From NCBI RefSeq assembly GCF_020497125.1, contig NC_059072.1:272100045-272164044 (forward strand): a stretch of 64,000 nucleotides of DNA, read 5' to 3'. The notes under the pieces are model-generated. The model had not been told where the DNA came from. It worked only from the letters and a program-made list of their open reading frames with translations, and ran no database searches. A program made the position numbers and the translations under genes. Below are positions 11,440-21,399 of this stretch, piece by piece. Numbering within the stretch: position 1 is the first letter of the stretch; each line of letters starts with the position of its first letter. This DNA comes from Mauremys mutica (lineage: Eukaryota > Chordata > Testudines > Geoemydidae).

Positions 11440-12396
11440 ATCTCGATGAACCTCTCTGATCTCACCCGACCTTGTTACCTACATATCCAGGAGAACGGAG
11501 TTATCAGTCCATTCTGGTTGTTTGTTTTGGGGAAGACGTGTCATTATCCCACCACCACTGAGATCACAGATATTAGAACAGCTACATTCCGGTCACTGTG
11601 GAATAGTGCGCATGAAGAAAATTGTGTGAAGCTATTTTTGGTGGCCGGGATTGGACAGTGCTATTGAAGAGAAGGCAAGAGCTTGATTGTCATGTAAGGG
11701 TGTGAGGAATGCACCCCAGTGGGCACCCCTACACCCATGGGACTGGCCTGAAAACCCGTGGCAGCGTATTCACATTGACTTCACTGACCCAGTAGAAGGA
11801 AGTATGTTCTTGGTGGTGGTAGATGCCCATTCTAAATGGCCAGAAGTCTCTATAATGCAGTCCAGTACTGCAGAGAGTACTATCCAAAACCGACGGGGAA
11901 TCTTTAGTCGTTTCGGTCTGCCAGAACAACTTATGAGTGACAATGGATCGCAGTTCATTTCTCAGGAGTTTGGAAATTTTATGAAGGCAAATGGGATACA
12001 CCACATTATTTCAGCACCATATCATCCATCCACCAATGGATTAGCTGAAATATTTTTTGCAGACAATGAAGCAAGCTTTGATCAGCAAAGGGACAATTAT
12101 CCATTCAAAAGCATAAGAACATCTTTTTACTAACCTACAGAAACACATCTCATGCTATGTCCAAGGCATCCCCGGCCTTTCTAATGATGGGATGACAGCT
12201 GCGCACTTACTTTGATCTGCTGAAACCTTCTTGAACCTCGACAAATTGTACAATGTCAGCAGCAAGATCAAGTCATCAGGCATGCACCCAGAGCAAAAGA
12301 CCAAACCTTTAGCCCGGGACAGCCAATTTTGGCTTGGAATTATGCTTCTGGAGCTAAATGGGTCCCTACCACTGTCATCGCTCAAACAGGACCTGT
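11440..12396 (+). pseudogene. Integrase of mag-like element (DD35E)
   Basis: It would insert the element DNA into the host genome. The zinc-binding N-terminus is near 11585-11690 (GHCGIVRMKK, then FWWPGLDSAIE), but the first Cys of its CxxC pair is a TGA stop. The core spans about 11720-12110 with Asp at 11777-11779 (HIDFTDP), Asp at 11939-11941 (SDNGSQF) and Glu at 12047-12049 (NGLAEIF). Fifty-three residues separate the first pair and exactly 35 the second, the DD35E spacing. Shifts follow near 12055 and 12130. The C-terminal domain is interrupted by a solo LTR at 12397 and resumes at 13270. Confidence 0.85.
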
Positions 12397-13269
12397 TGTC
12401 ACAATAAAAATTGCCCCCCCATGGGTCCCCTGGGTATGCACCAGCGTTGTATATTGCTAATGATTTTATATGCATTGGAGAGGATCTTGGGAAGGGTTGA
12501 AGGTGTGAGTGTGGAGTGGAAGATTCCTTTGCAGGTTACAAGAGGCCGAAGGGGGAGGAAGGAAGAAAGGAACGGGTTAATGTGATGATCCAGCTGGGCC
12601 CAAAAATAAGGAATGAAACTACAGCCCAAGGCCAGCGCACACAAACAGGCTCTCTGCTGCCAAACAGCTGGAAGCCTATATCTCAACCCTGGCCAGCCGT
12701 GAGAAAGGAAAACTGAGCCTGACAGAATTGAAGGGGTTGCAAAACTAGTAAGATTGCGAAGATCAGTGAGTTGGAACACAACAGTCTCGTGACCTTGAAA
12801 CTGGTGTCTTTTGGGAAAGCTAAGGGAGTTGTGGAAGGCCGGTTCGGACTGGTACAGAGAGCATGGGGAATGAGGGTCCCTGGACTAAAACACCCCCAGA
12901 AGAACCTAGGGCTTAAAAACCTCCTGAGAGCTGAAGCAAGATGGAGATTTACAGTGAATCCTAGACGACTTGTGCACAGGGCAGAACTCTTGTCTACCTT
13001 TCCCCCACTTCTTCTTACGTTACACCCAGGCTTGGCCAGCTTTGGGTTGTGTGTGTGTAAGTATGAAAGTGGGTTAGGGCTCAGGCACTAATGCTTTCTT
13101 CCTCCCTCTGAGTGACATGGGGCGCACCCAGCACTCACCACTGTTATTTTGTTAATAAAGCTTTAAACATAGTCACTTGTGTGCTCCTTCATCACCTCCC
13201 CTAAAAATCTTGCAGCCTCAGCATAATCACCTGAAGCCCCAGGCAGATTGGTAACATAAATCTGTCACA
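12397..13269 (+). mobile_element. Solo LTR (873 bp) inserted in the integrase C-terminal domain
   Basis: It begins TGTCACAA and ends CTGTCACA, with 4-bp direct repeats ctgt at 12393-12396 and 13270-13273. Integrase tail coding continues across the site in frame if the insert and one repeat are skipped. A TATA-like gcttaaaaac (12911-12920) and AATAAA (13154-13159) followed by a GT-rich stretch give a plus-strand U3-R-U5 layout. Open frames inside are short and show no known domain. A 4-bp duplication suggests an endogenous-retrovirus-type LTR unrelated to the host element. Confidence 0.8.
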
Positions 13270-13625
13270 CTGTTTCCTACATTGTCTGGACTGCCGAGGA
13301 TCTCACCTGGTGGTGACATGTAGATCAGCTGTTGACAGGCCATACCAGTCCCCAGGACACATCTTCACTTGAGTTGTCTGATTTCACTTTTGGTGAGACA
13401 CTGAATCAAGAGTCACCTGTTCCTGACTTTCGGCCTCCATTTCTGCCTGTGGCGGAAATACACTCCTTCCCTGAACGAGCTAATACCACATCCTCACCCG
13501 TTCGCACTACGAACCCTGAGCCCATTGTCAGGCCTGCACCCAAGATACTTTTGGGTGCACCAACACCAGAAGTCTGCCATAATCCACCTAGAGACAGAAG
13601 GCCTCAGCAATGGCTGGATCTTTAG
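13270..13625 (+). pseudogene. C-terminal tail of mag-like Pol
   Basis: Continues the integrase C-terminal domain (SYIVWTAEDLTW, a stop, then RHVDQLL) and a Pro/Ser/Thr-rich tail to a stop at 13623-13625. Such tails (PVPDFRPPFLP, NPPRDRRPQQWLDL) are usual at the end of mag-type polyproteins. The ATG at 13332 is internal and not a separate gene. Confidence 0.7.
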
Positions 13626-13740
13626 CTAGGGCAAGCCCATGGTTACAGGGAAAAATAATCCCTGGGGTTTAGCTGGGACCGGAGGCAGTCTACCCTCCTT
13701 CTCTAGTTTAGTGTTTGTTTTATTTAGGGGATATTCTCAT

Positions 13741-13756
13741 TAAGGGGGGAGGAATA
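13741..13756 (+). promoter_or_regulatory. Polypurine tract
   Basis: taaggggggaggaata lies directly before the 3' LTR, where plus-strand DNA synthesis of an LTR retrotransposon is primed. Confidence 0.8.
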
Positions 13757-13958
13757 CGTTGTGTATTTGGTTGTAGTAATAATAGGATCTTGTTGTTGCT
13801 ATGGCAACTGAGTTAGATTATTAGGGGATAGCCCATTCAGTTTTGTCTGGTTGCTGGTTAGTTCAGTGTGTGGCAATAAATGGCTGCTTTTCAAGGTTTA
13901 CAGCTCTCTGAGTCTCATGTGATTTCTTCCTAAAACTGCTGCCCCCAGGGATACAACA
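13757..13958 (+). repeat. 3' LTR of the mag-like element (202 bp)
   Basis: Starts cgttgtgtatttgg (TGTTGTG with one change) and ends gatacaaca, so the ends are TGTTGT/ACAACA-type inverted repeats. AATAAA is at 13875-13880. The last 118 bases match the 5' LTR with about seven differences. The first 84 do not match the sequence upstream of the 5' LTR. Confidence 0.85.
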
Positions 13959-14080
13959 GTGAGTTGCACATTTTTTTTGGTTACTTTATTAAGTGGTTTT
14001 ATGTAAGTGATGACCCTGGGAGCCCCTCCATGCCAACTGGCAGAGATCCCACTATGCTGTAACTCACATCAGACCTGACT

Positions 14081-15861
14081 CGGGTGACCAGATGTCCTGT
14101 TTTTAAAGGGACAATCCCGTATTTAAACCCTCCAGCATGTGTCCCAACTTTTTCTTAGAAAGGACAAATTGTCCTGTATTTTCTATCTCCCCCCGCATCA
14201 GTACTGTCTGGTCCTGCTGCTGGCCAGATCCCTGCTTGCCAGATGCCCTCCCACCAGCAATGAGTTGGGGGGGTCCAGTGGCCGACACGGGGTGGGCGTG
14301 CAAGGCTGGTGGCAGGCATGGGGCCAGCTGCTTCTCCTGCTGGCAGTGCATGGGGCCAGCTGCTTCTCCTGCTGGTCCATCAGCGTAGCCCCCTCTGTGT
14401 GCTGACTCTCGCCTCCCATCCTGTTTCGGGCCAGCATTATCTGCATGCTGCAAGCTGCAGCGGCCAGTGAGTGCAGGCGGGCACCAGGCAGTGGCCAATT
14501 ACCTGTCACCTCTGTCGCCCACACATCAGTCCTTTACGTGCTCCTCCTCTCACTGTTCTCACCCTGCTTTGCGTCGTCACGCTCCCCCCCAGCCCCATTG
14601 CTCCTCCATATCCCACCCCCCGAGGGATGCAGCCCTCTCCTAGCGTGGTGTGGCAAACCAACCCCTAGTCAGAGTGCTCAGCTTACCACAGCCTGGCCAA
14701 CAGGCTCCTTCCTTCCCCCACTTTATCTGGATGGGCCTTCGCCTCGGGAAAGCCTAAGATCCTCCGTCCCAGAGCACTGGCCAGGAGAAGCCAAGCCCTG
14801 TGTGTGCCAAAGCCCTGCACAGCACTGGCATGGGGAAGCCTCTCTGCCCCTCAGCTAAGCTCTGGAGTGGTGGGTGGGAGGAAGGGAAAGCAATTCCCAG
14901 CCTGTTCATGCCCTGCACCTGCAGGCTCCACAGCAGCCCCCAGGGCAGGGGCTTAGCACCCTCTTCACCTACCTGCCCCCTCACCTGGGTCCTGACCCCA
15001 GGGAGTGTGGGGCTGATCCATCCCCTAGGCACCCTCCCCTGCTGAGCCACCTCTCTGGTTGGGTTCGCTGAAGCCCCTACAGTCAGTTTCCCTGGGCCTG
15101 ATTTTGTGCATACATCCTTAGGGCTTAACCCCCTTCTGCCCGCGCTGTAGCCGGGAGGCCAGGAGGCAGCTGGGTTATGTTGGTGGTTAGCAGCAGCCTA
15201 GAGGTGTTAGCTGCCTTTCAAAACTGTGTGGGCAGGAAGAAACAAGCTACTTCCAGCCACTGGGAGGGTGTGGGGGAGAAGGAAGATAAGCACTGCAAAG
15301 ACATGGGCCAGGTCATCCCTTCCCCCACTCCTCCTTCCCTCTCGTCCCTTCCCTCCCGCACAGTGCCAAAAGGCTGCTGTTGGCCACATTCTGGTGTGAA
15401 CCCCTGGCAGAAATCTGTGGGGGGGATGTGACCCTGCGTGCCCCCCCATATGTTGCCTCTGGAAGTCATGGCGCCAGGTACCAGGAGAAGCAGGTCCGTC
15501 CTAGGGGCCCAGCCAGGCACTGAGGGTGGAGAGCGCTGGACAGGGAGGTCAGTTGGTCACACTCCCTCCCTCCCCCCGCCCCATGTGAGAGAGGTATACA
15601 GGAGTGTGTGTGTGTGTGTGTCACCTCTCCCTGTGTGCGTGGGAGGGTAGCCCTCCCTGTGTGAACCCTAAAGACTTAAAGATAAGAAGGTAAATAAAAA
15701 GACTCCAACTATGCTGTATTTTTTTAATGGGGGCTCAGTCAACTTGATATCAATTTGAATGTTTGTACTGCATAGTTCTGATTGATTGCCATTGATCTCA
15801 CTTGAATACAAGTCATTTTACCAGGTGTCCTGTATTCAGCACAGGGAAATATGGTCACCCT
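14081..15861. mobile_element. 1.78-kb non-autonomous DNA transposon with GGGTGACC termini
   Basis: The left end cgggtgaccagatgtcctgt and the right end (reverse complement agggtgaccatatttccctg) form an imperfect terminal inverted repeat. Flanks agacctgact (14071-14080) and aggcctgaca (15862-15871) look like a diverged 8-10-bp target duplication. The interior is GC-rich (14.2-15.65 kb) and holds many overlapping open frames on both strands, none with a recognisable domain, as expected from composition alone. I recognise the termini as a repeat common in turtles but cannot assign a superfamily. Confidence 0.65.
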
Positions 15862-15871
15862 AGGCCTGACA

Positions 15872-16838
15872 CACTCATTGTTCCAATACACCATTGTCAT
15901 AATATACATCTCAAAGGTGTCATGTAAGAAATCATATCTAAACCGGTGACACGCTGGTCCTGGAAATCATTGTGATGTATGTACTGACTATATACGAAAG
16001 TGTGGTGGAGATATATCTTCTTAAAATCTGTTTGGGAGGCAGAGCATAAAATCAGTCTGCCGTAGACAAAGAAATTCGTTTTACCGGCTTGGTTACAGGT
16101 CGAGACCTATGAAAGTACATTTGCATACAAGACAAGTAAAGTCATCAAGCTAAAGGAGCGGGGGGAGAAGAATATTTAACAAACATACTAGGGGAACAGA
16201 ATCTGCACCCCAGGAAGCCTTCCTGGCTCTTGAGACAATGGACTTTCAGTAATATAAGGGGAGCAAAAAGGAGATTTTAGTTATCCATCGCTGAAGGGAT
16301 GGTATGGCATAGCTCCTTTTGAGCCTATGAAAGTTGGATCTTCTTGACCTGAAAGGCAAGAGCTATTGGTAACTTGATGTAAGAAGCAAAAACTGCTTAG
16401 AAAAAAGATGGTAGCTTGTGAAAATTAAGTTTTGGTCACTAGAAAGTGTGTTTTGTTACCATAGCTTTCTTTTTTTATTTTTTTTATTTAGGGTATCACT
16501 TAAATCACCATTCTTTGTTAATAAATTAATTCTTGTTTTATTACAAAATCATCTCATCACTGCGTATTCACAGCAGAGGCTGAATCCTCAAGCTAACCTA
16601 ACAGGCTGGTGTGTATACTCTCTCTTTGGAGGCAGCAAACTTAATAACTTTTGTGTGGGGACTGAACACTGAATAGAGAGGTCTGTGAGGAACTCAGGAA
16701 CTGAGGTACACTGATTGACAATCCAGACCTTGCTTTGCAGGTAACAGAGTCCTGAAGAGTTTGTTGGCAAGGCAGATGGTATGCCAGGAAACTGACACAC
16801 AGTGTAGTAGCAGCAAAGCTCATTCCTGCTGAGGCAGA
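15872..16838. repeat. LTR-like repeat, boundaries unclear
   Basis: The stretch looks like repetitive LTR or retroelement 3' sequence: a purine-rich segment near 16155-16175, a T-rich tract near 16465-16490, and AATAAATT near 16522. There is no coding match. It may continue after the nested MITE to about 17150, where aaggtgtcagaca could be an LTR-like end. No target duplication was found. Confidence 0.3.
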
Positions 16839-16846
16839 GCGGTAAC

Positions 16847-17088
16847 CAGGGGCGGCTCTATGTATTTTGCCGCCCCAAGCATGGCAGTCAGGAGGCTTTC
16901 GGCGGCGCACCTGCGGGAGGTCCACTGGTCGTGTGGATTCAGCGGCATGCCTGCGGGAGGTCCCACGGTCCCGCGCCTTTGGCATACCCACCGCCAAATT
17001 GTCGCCGAAACCGCGGGACCGCGGCAGCCTTCCGTGGCTTGCCTCCCCAGGCACACGCTTGGTGCGCTGGTGCCTGGAGCCGCTCCTG
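16847..17088. mobile_element. hAT-type MITE, CAGGGGCGGCTC family (242 bp)
   Basis: Begins caggggcggctctatg, ends ctggagccgctcctg, and is flanked by perfect 8-bp duplications gcggtaac (16839-16846 and 17089-17096), the hAT signature. The CpG-rich interior carries gccgccccaagca. A second copy of the family is at 40563-40803. Frames on both strands are compositional. Confidence 0.9.
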
Positions 17089-17149
17089 GCGGTAACACAA
17101 TGGCTCACCGTTCTAGGTGTTCTGAGCAAGGTGTCAGACAGGATGTATG

Positions 17150-18404
17150 CCTTGGCTGTGTTGCGTTACTTTTAAATGCTTTACTGACCTTTTCAAACCA
17201 CTACCACCATCACAAAGAAAAAAAATGCAGTTTATTAAAAGCTGCTGCATCCCTTTGGAAATACCTTAATTGGCCTCTTTACTCTTCTACTGCTTTGACA
17301 GCTAATAGACTAGACGCAGCTCCTACTCTTCGGTGACTTTCGTAATCATTCCTGAATGATGCCTTTCCAGTTCAGATAGAAATGTCAACACCCCTGTCTA
17401 TATGTCAGTGTGCTAATTCCCACCTGTATTTAAACTCTTATAACTCTGAACAATAAATAGAATATGTTTTGCTATTCTTGCATGCTTTCCTTTTTATAAC
17501 TGGTGTGTAACATCATTGCTAACTCTGCTTACTGTAAGTGTTAGCCTAGACTGCAATCATTCCCCTGATATCCTGCATCTGGATTTGCAAGAAGTGATTG
17601 ATTGATATGATCTAAGTGTTGGCATTTCAATTATTAGAAAAAGTATTTAATCGAATGCCTCAGCATTGGTTATATCAGTTCTTATTCTAGTTATTGGTTA
17701 ACTAATTCTGTTCACAAACAGGGAAAAGGAGGTCTTTATGGAATTGTATTGTGCATGTCCCTCCAGTAGTCCACAGAAGCTTGTTTTCACAGTCTACATC
17801 CCGACATTAACTTCAGAAGTAATTGTAGCAGAATATGCATGTGCTGAATACGGAGCTGCTCTGTAGTAATTTGCTAACAGTGTATGTTGGTCTGGCTCTG
17901 GTCGAGGGTTTTTTTATACAAAGAATTTTGGTGTAAGTGCCTCTCACAAAAAGACTGTCTGCAAACTATCAGGCATGAAGGAGATGTCTCAAGATGGTCA
18001 CCTACCAGCTTCCACTTGAGACAACGAGCTTGTGTTAATTTAACTTATAGCTTGTGCTGCCTCTGACTTGAGTGCCACCCTCAATCAAAGACCTTTAACT
18101 GTAGTGTGGTGGTGCTGGCCTGTCACTGAGTATGAGCTACAGCTTTAGTTAGCACAACTCATCAGCTGCCAACACAACAGCTCTGTTTTTAAGCCAATTG
18201 CTCTTTGCAACTTTATTATTTATTTCAATGTGGGTAATCTCCTTTGATCTTGGCTAACTTGAGTTAACTGCAGTGAAGACATAGCCAATTCCAGAAATAA
18301 TAGTGCTGATGACTCTGGCGTGATCTCAGCTGAGTCTATGAACCTTGGCAAAAGCTTCCCAACACTTGTAGCTACCTCCTGCAGAGAAAAGGCAAGCTTG
18401 CAAG
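17150..18404. other. Non-coding stretch, no gene seen
   Basis: AT-rich sequence with short open frames lacking motifs. Nothing repetitive could be assigned. Confidence 0.4.
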
Positions 18405-18412
18405 CTTTCAAG

Positions 18413-19063
18413 CAGGGGTAGGCAACCTATGGCACGCATGCCGAAGGCGGCACACGAACTGATTTTCAGCAGCACTCACATTGCCCAGGTCCTGGCCACC
18501 GGTCTGGGGGGCTCTGCATTTTAGTTTAATTTTAAGTGAAGCTTCTTAAACATTTTAAAAACCTTATTTACTTTACAGACAACAATAGTTTAGTTCAGGG
18601 TTTCTCAACAGGGGTCGCCGCTTCTGTAGGGAAAGCCCCTGGCGGGCCGGGCCAGTGTGTTTACCGGCCCCTTCCGCAGGTCCATCTGATCTTGGCTCCC
18701 ACTGGCCACAGATTGCTGCTCTGGGCCAATGGGAGTTGCTGGAAGCGGCGGCCAGTAAGTCCCTTGGCCCACGCCTCTTCCAGCAGCTCCCATTGGCCCG
18801 GAGCAGTGATCCGTGGCCGGTGGGAGCCACGATCGGCTGGACCTACGGATGGGGCAGGTAAACACACCGGCCTGGCCCACCAGGGGCTTTCCCTACACAA
18901 GTGGTGACCCCTGTTTGAGAATCCCTGGTTTAGTTATATATTATAGACTTATAGAAAGAGAGCTTCTAAAAATGTTAAAATGTATTACTGGCATGTGAAA
19001 CCTTAAATTAAAGTGAATAAATTAAGACTCGGCACAGTGCTTCTGAAAGGTTGCTGACCCCTG
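18413..19063. mobile_element. hAT-type MITE, CAGGGGTAGGCAACC family, carrying a nested MITE
   Basis: The outer element starts caggggtaggcaaccta and ends ggttgctgacccctg. It is flanked by ctttcaag (18405-18412) and ctttaaag (19064-19071), an 8-bp duplication with one mismatch. Without the nested element (18596-18927 plus one duplication) it is about 310 bp with an AT-rich core. Confidence 0.85.
18596..18927. mobile_element. Palindromic hAT-type MITE, family A (332 bp), nested
   Basis: Starts cagggtttctcaacagg and ends ttgagaatccctg, with perfect 8-bp duplications gtttagtt at 18588-18595 and 18928-18935. The whole element is a foldback: the GC-rich left arm (gggccgg, tttaccgg, ggctcccactggcc) recurs inverted in the right arm. 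Its copies at 21061 and 26718 define family A. Confidence 0.92.
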
Positions 19064-19071
19064 CTTTAAAG

Positions 19072-21052
19072 GGACACTCTTTAAGGAATGTAGGGCGGAA
19101 ACCAGACTGAAAAGATACAGGAACCATTATGGGGTAATAGGACTTTACATAAGATACACATGCATGTAGGCAGTTTGTTGTTTTACGTTCTTTTATTTTT
19201 TCCTCCTCTAATGCTTTGTTTCAACTACTAAATGAAGATACTGGCTGTTGGTCAGTCCTACTAGTCACAGATCCCAAAGGGAGAAAATACAGGTGTCAGA
19301 AACTCAGTCAGAACTGTAAAGTGATAAGGGATTGGTAAGTGATAAGGGATTGGTATGCCCCCATATATACATAAATATTTGATTCTACTCCAAGACAGGT
19401 CACAAGGCCTAAAAGCTGAGGAGGTGCACTCAGAGATACCAGAATGGGGACTGCGACAGTTTACTTAAAGCCTGCTCAGATGCTAACTTATTTTGTCCAG
19501 AAAAGAATTATGAAGGCAAAAGCAAGGGATTCCTTTTGTTTATGTTTTATTGTTTTTAATACCATCACCATTCACAATGATTTAGTTTGGCCTTTCCTTA
19601 CAAATTGTAGGCCCCATCCTGCCCCATCAGTCACGTAATCAGCTACTCTCCTAATCAAGAATCAGATAGGGAGTGTAGAGCTTGGGAGAGATGACAGTCT
19701 GTTGCTACACAAAAGGTTTAGGGTCTAGTTAATTTGGATACTACTATGTATCTTCCCTTTCCAGATGTCTTTTGTTGTTTCTTACATTAGTGTTATCAAG
19801 GGCCAGATTCTGATCATCTTAATCATGTTGAATAGTTTTAATCTGCAAATTATCCCATTGAAATGAATACACCAATTTATAGCATGAGGTACTATTTACA
19901 GTGAATAAGGATATCAAAATCTGGCCTGAAATACCGGTAAGTTTCTTGTAGTAAAGCCATTCTCATTCCAGTTTGCATAATAAGTTACATGATTTACTTG
20001 CCGTTTATAAATTCTGGCCTATCTCCTTAATCTCTGTGGTATCTAAAGTACTTGTAATCCCTTATGCTGAAAGAATTTAATGAATTCTTGCCAAGATTAC
20101 TCAAACCACAACTACTCTAAGTGTACACTTCCTTTAAAATACTTTATATAGTAAACTACGATGTTTTAAAGCCTATTCTACTTTTTTTAGTGGTAAAGTT
20201 CACAATGTTTGTGGCTAACAGAATATGCAGAAATAAAATTCAAACCATATGGTCAAAAATGTAACTTTTCAATCAATAGCCCTAGGATGTACCAGCCTCT
20301 CTGGAACGCACTGTTATGGTTAAGATCCATGGAGATGCTCAAGCTATTAAAAAGAGGGGGTTGTTGGCAGGGTATCATCAGTGAGAAGGGAGAGTTTTGA
20401 GGGTGAGATTTTTGACTAATGGGATGATATGAGTTGGGGTGCTGATTTCCATTTTGTCTGCCGAGGTGGTGGTTGTCAAGGGAGTGCTTCTTTTTGTAAG
20501 TATTTTTGTTTTGTAGTTTTAGTTCATACCATTTGTTATATTTTTAAATCAATAGGACATAATGAAAAACATTCTTTTATGAAGTGCCAGTAAAGTCTGT
20601 ATATTGCTGAAATAGACTACCAAAGACCTTCCCAGAAGATCTAGGAACAGGATTCAGGTAAACCCTCCCCCAAAATTTTAGCTGAACTTATGTTACCTCA
20701 GACAGATTTGCAGAGCTAGAAGAAAATCACGGGGTCCTGGCATATGTATGTGAACAGCTGTCATCTTGGTTGACACTGGGAATTGAACGGGAGCCCTCCA
20801 GAATTTAAAGCACAAGTCCCTACAGCTTGAGTTAAAGAAACAAGCAGTAGAACTGAGAGTTGTAACAGACCTATATCCTCTGATCAGGCACAGATTTGTA
20901 TGTGTAATACATCAAGGCCAGAGGGTTACAGACTTCCTCTGGACAGAGGGTTTTAATTCCAAGAAGTGGAGACCCACAGCAGTTAAAATCCCAGATAAGA
21001 CCTTACTCACTTGGTCAATCCATCTGGGATTTCCAAAGCTAGAAGCATGAGT
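19072..21052. other. Non-coding stretch, no gene seen
   Basis: Contains a 17-bp unit repeated twice (gtgataagggattggta, about 19320-19353) and a weak palindromic repeat around 19800-19930 (ggccagattctgatc to aaaatctggcc). No coding signal. Confidence 0.4.
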
Positions 21053-21060
21053 CTCTACAA

Positions 21061-21391
21061 CAGGGTTTCTCAACCGGGTCGCTGCTTCTGTAGGGAAAGC
21101 CTCTGGTGGGCCGGGCTGGCATGTTTACCTGCTCCATCTGCAGGTCCGGCTGATCGCAGCTCCCACTGGCCGCGGATCACTGCTCCGGGCCGATGGGAGT
21201 TGCTGGAAGTGGCGACCAGTATGTCCCTCGGCCTGTGCCACTTCCAGCAGCTCCCATTTGCCTGGAGCAGCGATCCACGGCCAGTGGGAGCCGCGATCGG
21301 CCGGACCTGCAGACGGGGCAGGTAAACACACTGGCCTGGCCCGCCAGGGACTTTCCCTACAGAAGCGGCGATCTCTGTTTGAGAAACCCTG
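21061..21391. mobile_element. Palindromic hAT-type MITE, family A (331 bp)
   Basis: Starts cagggtttctcaacc and ends tttgagaaaccctg, with 8-bp flanks ctctacaa (21053-21060) and ctctacag (21392-21399) differing at one base. Complete foldback structure with the same GC-rich arms as 18596-18927. Confidence 0.92.
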
Positions 21392-21399
21392 CTCTACAG

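Larger units (their letters stand above)
7632..13958 (+). mobile_element. Mag-lineage Ty3/gypsy LTR retrotransposon, decayed, with two nested solo LTRs
   Basis: The element runs LTR, primer-binding site, gag with CCHC-like knuckles, protease, reverse transcriptase, RNase H, DD35E integrase, C-terminal tail, polypurine tract, LTR. No envelope gene is seen. Capsid composition, domain order and a tRNA-Ser-like primer site fit the mag branch of Ty3/gypsy. It cannot be active: there are frameshifts in gag and RT, stops in protease, RT and the integrase zinc finger, changed catalytic residues in protease and RNase H, and insertions at 9743-10555 and 12397-13269. The 5' boundary given is where LTR homology starts. 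The true 5' LTR may begin up to 250 bases earlier. No clear target duplication was found. Confidence 0.85.

Noticed and set aside
13332..13625. Separate small protein gene of 97 codons
   Set aside because: Its sequence is the Pro-rich C-terminal tail of the mag Pol protein, and the reading extends upstream of the ATG.
15614..15632. GT dinucleotide run as a microsatellite or Z-DNA site
   Set aside because: Only about eight to nine repeat units; too short to be remarkable.
14103..15650. Many overlapping open frames of 65-137 codons on both strands
   Set aside because: The region is GC-rich and inside a repeat; frames overlap in nearly all phases and have low-complexity Pro/Ser/Gly composition without motifs.
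18536..18907. Open frames of 60-123 codons within palindromic MITEs (also at 21011-21331, 24004-24445, 42070-42477, 42913-43281)
   Set aside because: They follow the foldback GC-rich arms, occur in both strands of every copy, and encode the same repeat-derived peptides.
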